From: Pseudarthrobacter oxydans
GTDB lineage: Bacteria; Actinomycetota; Actinomycetes; Actinomycetales; Micrococcaceae
Direction: 5' to 3'
Length of the DNA stretch: 64,000 nucleotides
Assembly: GCF_030812335.1 (NCBI RefSeq)
Contig: NZ_JAUSSN010000010.1
Location: 62,001-126,000 of the forward strand
Part shown: positions 60,343 through 64,000 of the stretch, one piece after another
Layout of the letters: the number at the start of each line of letters is the position of its first letter
Position numbering within the stretch: position 1 is the first letter of the stretch
Notes under the pieces: generated by a model
Database searches by the model: none
What the model was told of the DNA's origin: nothing
The model's input: only the letters and a program-made list of their open reading frames with translations
Position numbers and translations under genes: made by a program

Positions 60343-61410
60343 ATGAAGGACGATGTTGTGACAACGATGTCTAATCGTTACCAAGCGGACCCCGCGAAGA
60401 ATCGCCCCACCATGCGCCACGTCGCAGCCCTGGCCGGAGTAGGCATCAAGACGGTGTCCCGCGTGATGAACGACGAGCCGGGCGTTTCCGAAGCCACCCG
60501 CCGGCGTGTGCTGGACGCGTCCCAGCAGCTCAACTACCAGCTGGACATGGCGGCGGGCAGTCTCCGGAGGACCGGCCGGCAGACGCTCTCGATCGGGCTC
60601 TTGCTGCCCAGCGTGGCCAACCCGTTCAGCAGCGAGATCCATCGGGCCCTGGAAGACGCACTGGCGGCCCGCGGCATCGCCGTCTTTGCCGCCAGCCTCG
60701 ATGACGACCCCGAACGGGAAAAGGCCCTGGTGGCCGCTTTCCTGGGTCGCCGGGTTGATGGCCTGGTCCTGACTCCCATTGCGCGGAGCCAGTCCTATGT
60801 CATTCCGGAACACTCCCGCGATCTGCCCATGGTGTTCATTGACCGCGAACCCGTAGGCATCGACGCGGACGCCGTGGTGACGGACAACGCCGTCGGAGCC
60901 GCCAGGGCAGCCGCCCACTTCCTGGCGCACGGCCATACCAAAATTGCCTTCCTGGGTGACCGCACGGACATCCAGACCGCCCGGGAGCGGCGGCGCGGCT
61001 TCATCGAGGAACTGGGCCGGGCAGGCCTTGCAACCTCCACAGTTCCGGTCCGCGACGGACTCCATGATGAGGAGTCGGCGCGGCTGGCCGCGCTTGAACT
61101 GCTCACGGCCGAGGACCCGCCAACGGCCATCTTCTCCAGCCAGAACCTCGTCACTTTCGGCGCCATGCGTGCCCTGAAAGAGCTCGCGTTGAGCAAGCGC
61201 GTGGCCTTGATAGGGTTCGATGACTTCACGCTTGCCGACATGATGGAGCCCGCCGTGACAGTCATCGCCCAACATCCCGAGCGGATCGGCAGGCTGGCGG
61301 CGGAGCGGCTGCTGGCCAGAATTGATGGCGACAAGCAGCCTGCGCGTACGTATGTTGTTCCCTCGGAGCTGATTCAACGAGGCTCCGGCGAAATCCGTCC
61401 TCAATCTTGA
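60343..61410 (+). CDS. LacI-family repressor of the fructan regulon
   Basis: A 355-residue regulator. PTMRHVAALAGVGIKTVSRV is the headpiece and YQLDMAAGSLRRTGRQ the hinge; the core begins LSIGLLLPSVANPFSSEIHR. ATG 60343 is used, but GTG 60358 has a better ribosome site (AAGGA, 8 bases) and ATG 60367 is also possible. An operator at 60359-60372 overlaps the first codons, so the gene probably represses itself. It is divergent from the importer operon. Confidence 0.92.
   Translation: MKDDVVTTMSNRYQADPAKNRPTMRHVAALAGVGIKTVSRVMNDEPGVSEATRRRVLDASQQLNYQLDMAAGSLRRTGRQTLSIGLLLPSVANPFSSEIHRALEDALAARGIAVFAASLDDDPEREKALVAAFLGRRVDGLVLTPIARSQSYVIPEHSRDLPMVFIDREPVGIDADAVVTDNAVGAARAAAHFLAHGHTKIAFLGDRTDIQTARERRRGFIEELGRAGLATSTVPVRDGLHDEESARLAALELLTAEDPPTAIFSSQNLVTFGAMRALKELALSKRVALIGFDDFTLADMMEPAVTVIAQHPERIGRLAAERLLARIDGDKQPARTYVVPSELIQRGSGEIRPQS
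60359..60372. promoter_or_regulatory. LacI operator 2, at the lacI start
   Basis: TGACAACGATGTCT, matching operator 1 except for the last base. It lies in the early coding or leader region of the repressor gene, 78 bp from operator 1, allowing looping or autorepression. Confidence 0.8.
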
Positions 61411-61454
61411 GGCCGTCTCTGGCTGAACCACCGATCGATTTGAAAAGGATACCC

Positions 61455-61748
61455 ATGAGCAAGACCCTCTATGCCGAATTCACCGTCAAGCCCGGAAGTG
61501 AAGCCCGCGTGGCCGAAATGATGCTTGAACTAACCCGGAAGGTCCGCCAGGAACCGGGCAATGTTCTCTTCCTTCCGTACACCGGGGAGGAGAATCCCAG
61601 GGACTACTTTGTCTTCGAGGTGTATCGCGATGAGGCCGCGTTCCAGGAGCACATCGGGGCCGATTACGGCGCCCGGTTCAATGCGGAACTGGCTCACCAC
61701 ATCGAGGGTGAGGGGTCGGCGCTGACCTGGCTCCTGCCCCTGGAGTAG
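61455..61748 (+). CDS. ABM-domain protein (putative quinol monooxygenase)
   Basis: A 97-residue ferredoxin-like barrel. MSKTLYAEFTVKPGSEARVA and EPGNVLFLPYTGEENPRDYF, then VFEVYRDEAAFQEHIGADYG show the ABM pattern. AAAGGATACC precedes the ATG at 61455. It is 44 bp after the LacI gene and before the GH32 gene, in the fructan locus. Its role in sugar use is unclear. Confidence 0.85.
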   Translation: MSKTLYAEFTVKPGSEARVAEMMLELTRKVRQEPGNVLFLPYTGEENPRDYFVFEVYRDEAAFQEHIGADYGARFNAELAHHIEGEGSALTWLLPLE

Positions 61749-61776
61749 TCTTCAGCGGGGTCTCCGCCATCCAGCG

Positions 61777-61870
61777 TTGACTCGAGTCGCCAAACCATTG
61801 ACTTGAGTCGCCAAAACCGTTGACGCGAGCCGCCAAACCGTTGACCTGAGTCGCCAAAACCGTTGACATG
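61777..61870. repeat. Four tandem 21/22-bp direct repeats plus a partial fifth
   Basis: Units start at 61777, 61798, 61820 and 61841, with lengths 21, 22, 21 and 22, and a partial unit TTGACATG at 61863. Each begins TTGAC, then two variable bases, GAG(T/C)CGCCAAA and CC(A/G). The unit is close to two helical turns, so the same DNA face repeats. The last TTGAC is the -35 of the GH32 promoter. Confidence 0.93.
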
Positions 61871-61892
61871 TCTGACGGACATCACTTAGCGT
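61863..61892 (+). promoter_or_regulatory. Promoter of the GH32 gene
   Basis: TTGACA (61863-61868), an 18-base spacer and TAGCGT (61887-61892). The start would be near 61899, directly before operator 3. Confidence 0.6.
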
Positions 61893-61901
61893 CCTTCCCA
61901 C

Positions 61902-61915
61902 TGACAACGTTGTCT
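61902..61915. promoter_or_regulatory. LacI operator 3, GH32 promoter
   Basis: TGACAACGTTGTCT has a perfect GACAACGTTGTC palindrome. It is the best-matching of the three sites and lies just after the expected start of the GH32 message. Confidence 0.88.
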
Positions 61916-61951
61916 ACCGGCAACGCGCGCGATGAAGGGCGAAACAAGAAG

Positions 61952-64000
61952 ATGAAAAGAACGACCACCCGCAGGACGCATGCTGTCTCTGCACTGACGC
62001 TCGCGGGACTTACGCTGGCCGCGGCACTGGCAGGTTCCCTGCCGGCGTCGGCTGCCACAACCCTCGGGGACGAACCCTACCGGCCGGCCTTCCACTTCAC
62101 GCCCGAAAAAAACTGGATGAACGATCCGAACGGGATGGTCTTCCACAAGGGCGTCTACCACCTGTACTACCAGCACAATCCGTCCGGAAACACGTGGGGG
62201 AACATGTCCTGGGGTCATGCCACGTCCAAGGACCTTGTCCACTGGGAGGAGCAGCCCCTGGCGATCTCCACCGACGCCCAGCAGGACATCTTCTCCGGAA
62301 GCGTCGTGGTGGATAAAGGCAACACCTCCGGTTTCGGAACAACCGAGAACCCGCCCCTGATCGCCATCTTCACCAGCGCGTACAAGGACGCTTCTCCGCT
62401 TCGGGGCCTGCAGGCGCAGTCGCTGGCCTACAGCCTGGACGACGGGCAGACCTGGACGCAGTACGATCAGAACCCGGTTCTGGACCGTAACTCGACGAAC
62501 TTCCGCGACCCCAAGGTCTTCTGGTACGACCAACCCGGCGGCGGCGGTTACTGGGTGATGACGGCGGTGGAGGCAACCGAACACAAGGTTGTCCTGTACA
62601 AGTCGACCGACCTCAAGGACTGGACGGCGCTGAGCGAATTCGGGCCGGCCAACGCCACCGGGGGACTGTGGGAATGCCCGGACCTGTTCCCGCTCGCCGT
62701 GGACGGCGACACGGACAACATCAAATGGGTCATGGTCGTCAACATCAATCCCGGCGGCGTTGCCGGCGGATCCGCCGGACAGTACTTTGTCGGAGACTTC
62801 GATGGCACCACCTTTACCTCCGACACCACCAAGCCGGCCGCAGCGCTTCCTCCCGGCACGGTCCTGGCCGGGTTCAACGACGGAACCTACAACGGCTGGA
62901 CTGTGAACAACGAGCCGGGCAACTGGAAGAACGGCCCTTTCGGTGATGCCCCCGCCGCCGGCGCTCTTCCCGGCCAGAGCCCGGTGACCGGATTCGGCGG
63001 CGCCGGCCTGATCAATTCCTTCAACGACGGCGACTGGCCGCTGGGGTCCATGCAGTCACCAACCTTTACGGTGTCCGATGACTATTTGAACTTCCTCGTG
63101 GGCGGCGGCAAGCACCCGCGGGTCTCGGACAAACTGGACAACACCCCACCCGAGGGAGAGCTCAAGTTCAACGGCTTCGAGGTTCCCCCAGGGACCACAC
63201 TGGCCGACGCCGACTGGACCGGAACCGGCGACCTCACGCCCAATTTCCAGCCCTCCGCCAGTGGCGGGGACTTCTACATCGGGGCCAAGCGGGTCAACAC
63301 CTTCGACACCGGGACGGCACCGGGCGATGACCGGCAGGGCACCCTGACATCACCGGTATTCCCCATCACCAAGGATTTCATGAGCATGCTCGTCGGCGGC
63401 GGCAACCGCTCCGCGGACTCCGGCCAGATCCTTGCCGTCCAGTTGCTCATCAACGGCAGCGTGGTCCGTTCCGTGGCGGGAGACAATGCCGGAATCCTGA
63501 ACTGGAAGGGCTGGGACGTCTCCGAATTCGCGGGACAGAACGCACAATTGCGGGTCGTCGACCAAGCCACCGGCGGGTGGGGACACCTGACCCTTGACCA
63601 CGTCATGCTCACCGACACCGCCGCTGTGCCCAGGTCCGATGAAGAAACCGTGAACCTGGTCATCAATGGAGAGGTGGTGCGCACGGCCACGGGAAGCAAC
63701 AGTGAAACGCTCGACTGGGCATCATGGGATGTCAAGGAATTCGTTGGTCAGGAGGCGCACATCAAAGTCGTCGACAACAACCGGTTCGGCTGGGGGCACA
63801 TCCTCGCTGACGGGTTCATGGCAAGCTCCGCACCAGCGAAAACCCGACAGCAGTCCTATGACTGGCTGGACTACGGCCGTGACTACTACGCCGCCGTGTC
63901 CTTCGCCAACATGGCTGCAGACAACAGGGTCATGCTGGGCTGGATGAACAACTGGGACTACGCCAACGACATCCCCACCAACCCGTGGCGCAGCGCCATG
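61952..64000 (+). CDS. Secreted GH32 fructanase (levanase/beta-fructosidase), C-terminus cut by window edge
   Basis: 683 residues are visible. The signal peptide is LTLAGLTLAAALAGSLPASA, cleaved near SA-AT. The GH32 propeller starts FHFTPEKNWMNDPNGMVFHK with the nucleophile Asp, followed by NFRDPKVFWYD (stabiliser) and LWECPDLFPL with the acid/base Glu. At about residue 305 the propeller is interrupted by about 330 residues of repeated beta-sandwich modules (FLVGGGKHPR, then MLVGGGNRSA, and two VINGxVVR units), before the blade resumes at YDWLDYGRDYYAAVSFANMA. It should release fructose from levan or inulin outside the cell. The frame is open at the right edge. Confidence 0.92.
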   Translation, partial: MKRTTTRRTHAVSALTLAGLTLAAALAGSLPASAATTLGDEPYRPAFHFTPEKNWMNDPNGMVFHKGVYHLYYQHNPSGNTWGNMSWGHATSKDLVHWEEQPLAISTDAQQDIFSGSVVVDKGNTSGFGTTENPPLIAIFTSAYKDASPLRGLQAQSLAYSLDDGQTWTQYDQNPVLDRNSTNFRDPKVFWYDQPGGGGYWVMTAVEATEHKVVLYKSTDLKDWTALSEFGPANATGGLWECPDLFPLAVDGDTDNIKWVMVVNINPGGVAGGSAGQYFVGDFDGTTFTSDTTKPAAALPPGTVLAGFNDGTYNGWTVNNEPGNWKNGPFGDAPAAGALPGQSPVTGFGGAGLINSFNDGDWPLGSMQSPTFTVSDDYLNFLVGGGKHPRVSDKLDNTPPEGELKFNGFEVPPGTTLADADWTGTGDLTPNFQPSASGGDFYIGAKRVNTFDTGTAPGDDRQGTLTSPVFPITKDFMSMLVGGGNRSADSGQILAVQLLINGSVVRSVAGDNAGILNWKGWDVSEFAGQNAQLRVVDQATGGWGHLTLDHVMLTDTAAVPRSDEETVNLVINGEVVRTATGSNSETLDWASWDVKEFVGQEAHIKVVDNNRFGWGHILADGFMASSAPAKTRQQSYDWLDYGRDYYAAVSFANMAADNRVMLGWMNNWDYANDIPTNPWRSAM

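Noticed and set aside
61777..61870. CRISPR array
   Set aside because: The units abut with no unique spacers of constant length and there are no cas genes; it is a simple tandem repeat.

Overview
This window is high-GC chromosomal DNA from an actinobacterium, most likely Arthrobacter or a close relative (Pseudarthrobacter, Paenarthrobacter). The choline oxidase at 2009-3649 agrees residue for residue, as far as I can recall it, with long stretches of the characterised Arthrobacter globiformis enzyme. Actinobacterial families such as SCO1664 and the AAA/VWA chelatase-like pair are also present. I see no rRNA, tRNA, CRISPR array, phage or insertion sequence. No stretch longer than about 275 bases lacks a gene, and both window edges cut genes (an aldo/keto reductase on the left, a GH32 fructanase on the right).

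Layout. 0-6 kb: glycine betaine synthesis (TetR regulator, betB, codA, APC permease, all on the minus strand) with two tandem palindromic operators in front of betB. 6-11 kb: a small kinase-like protein, a histidine phosphatase, a divergent AAA ATPase plus VWA pair, and an aminoglycoside-phosphotransferase-like kinase. 12-14 kb: two secreted phosphoesterases. 14-19 kb: an SDR, a K+ channel, a split FluG-type pair (amidohydrolase + glutamine synthetase) and a small Cys-rich protein. 19-25 kb: an alpha/beta hydrolase, an FAD/Rieske oxidoreductase, then a ClC transporter with a YrhK-like tail translationally coupled to glutamate decarboxylase (probable acid-stress module). 25-27 kb: a CynX-type MFS transporter and a disordered acidic protein.

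27.5-38.6 kb is one long catabolic locus: a GntR regulator, a promoter overlapped by a perfect palindrome, two SDRs, a CMD-family protein, a TAXI-type TRAP transporter (binding lipoprotein, DUF1850, fused permease), a DapA-family lyase, an FAH-family hydrolase, a CaiB-type CoA transferase and a glutaryl-CoA-dehydrogenase-like enzyme. It reads as uptake and CoA-dependent breakdown of an unidentified organic acid. 38.8-41.3 kb: an epoxide-hydrolase-like enzyme, a DHFR-like protein, gluconate kinase and an ABM monooxygenase. 41.5-49.6 kb: an ABC sugar importer operon with a SAF-domain oxidoreductase, a divergent LacI and a 3-hydroxyisobutyrate-dehydrogenase-like enzyme.

49.6-51.5 kb: an MFS exporter with a divergent ArsR-like regulator. 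51.5-56.1 kb: an NRAMP-fold transporter that lacks the canonical metal ligands, a DapA-family lyase, a divergent LacI and a homocysteine methyltransferase. 56.1-64 kb: a fructan regulon (fructokinase, FrcABC-type importer, LacI, ABM protein, GH32 fructanase). The same LacI operator occurs at the importer promoter, at the lacI start and at the GH32 promoter. An array of four 21/22-bp direct repeats lies just upstream of the GH32 promoter.

The strongest candidates for undescribed biology are the NRAMP-like/lyase operon, the ClC-YrhK/glutamate decarboxylase operon, the TAXI-TRAP/CoA pathway and the phased repeat array.
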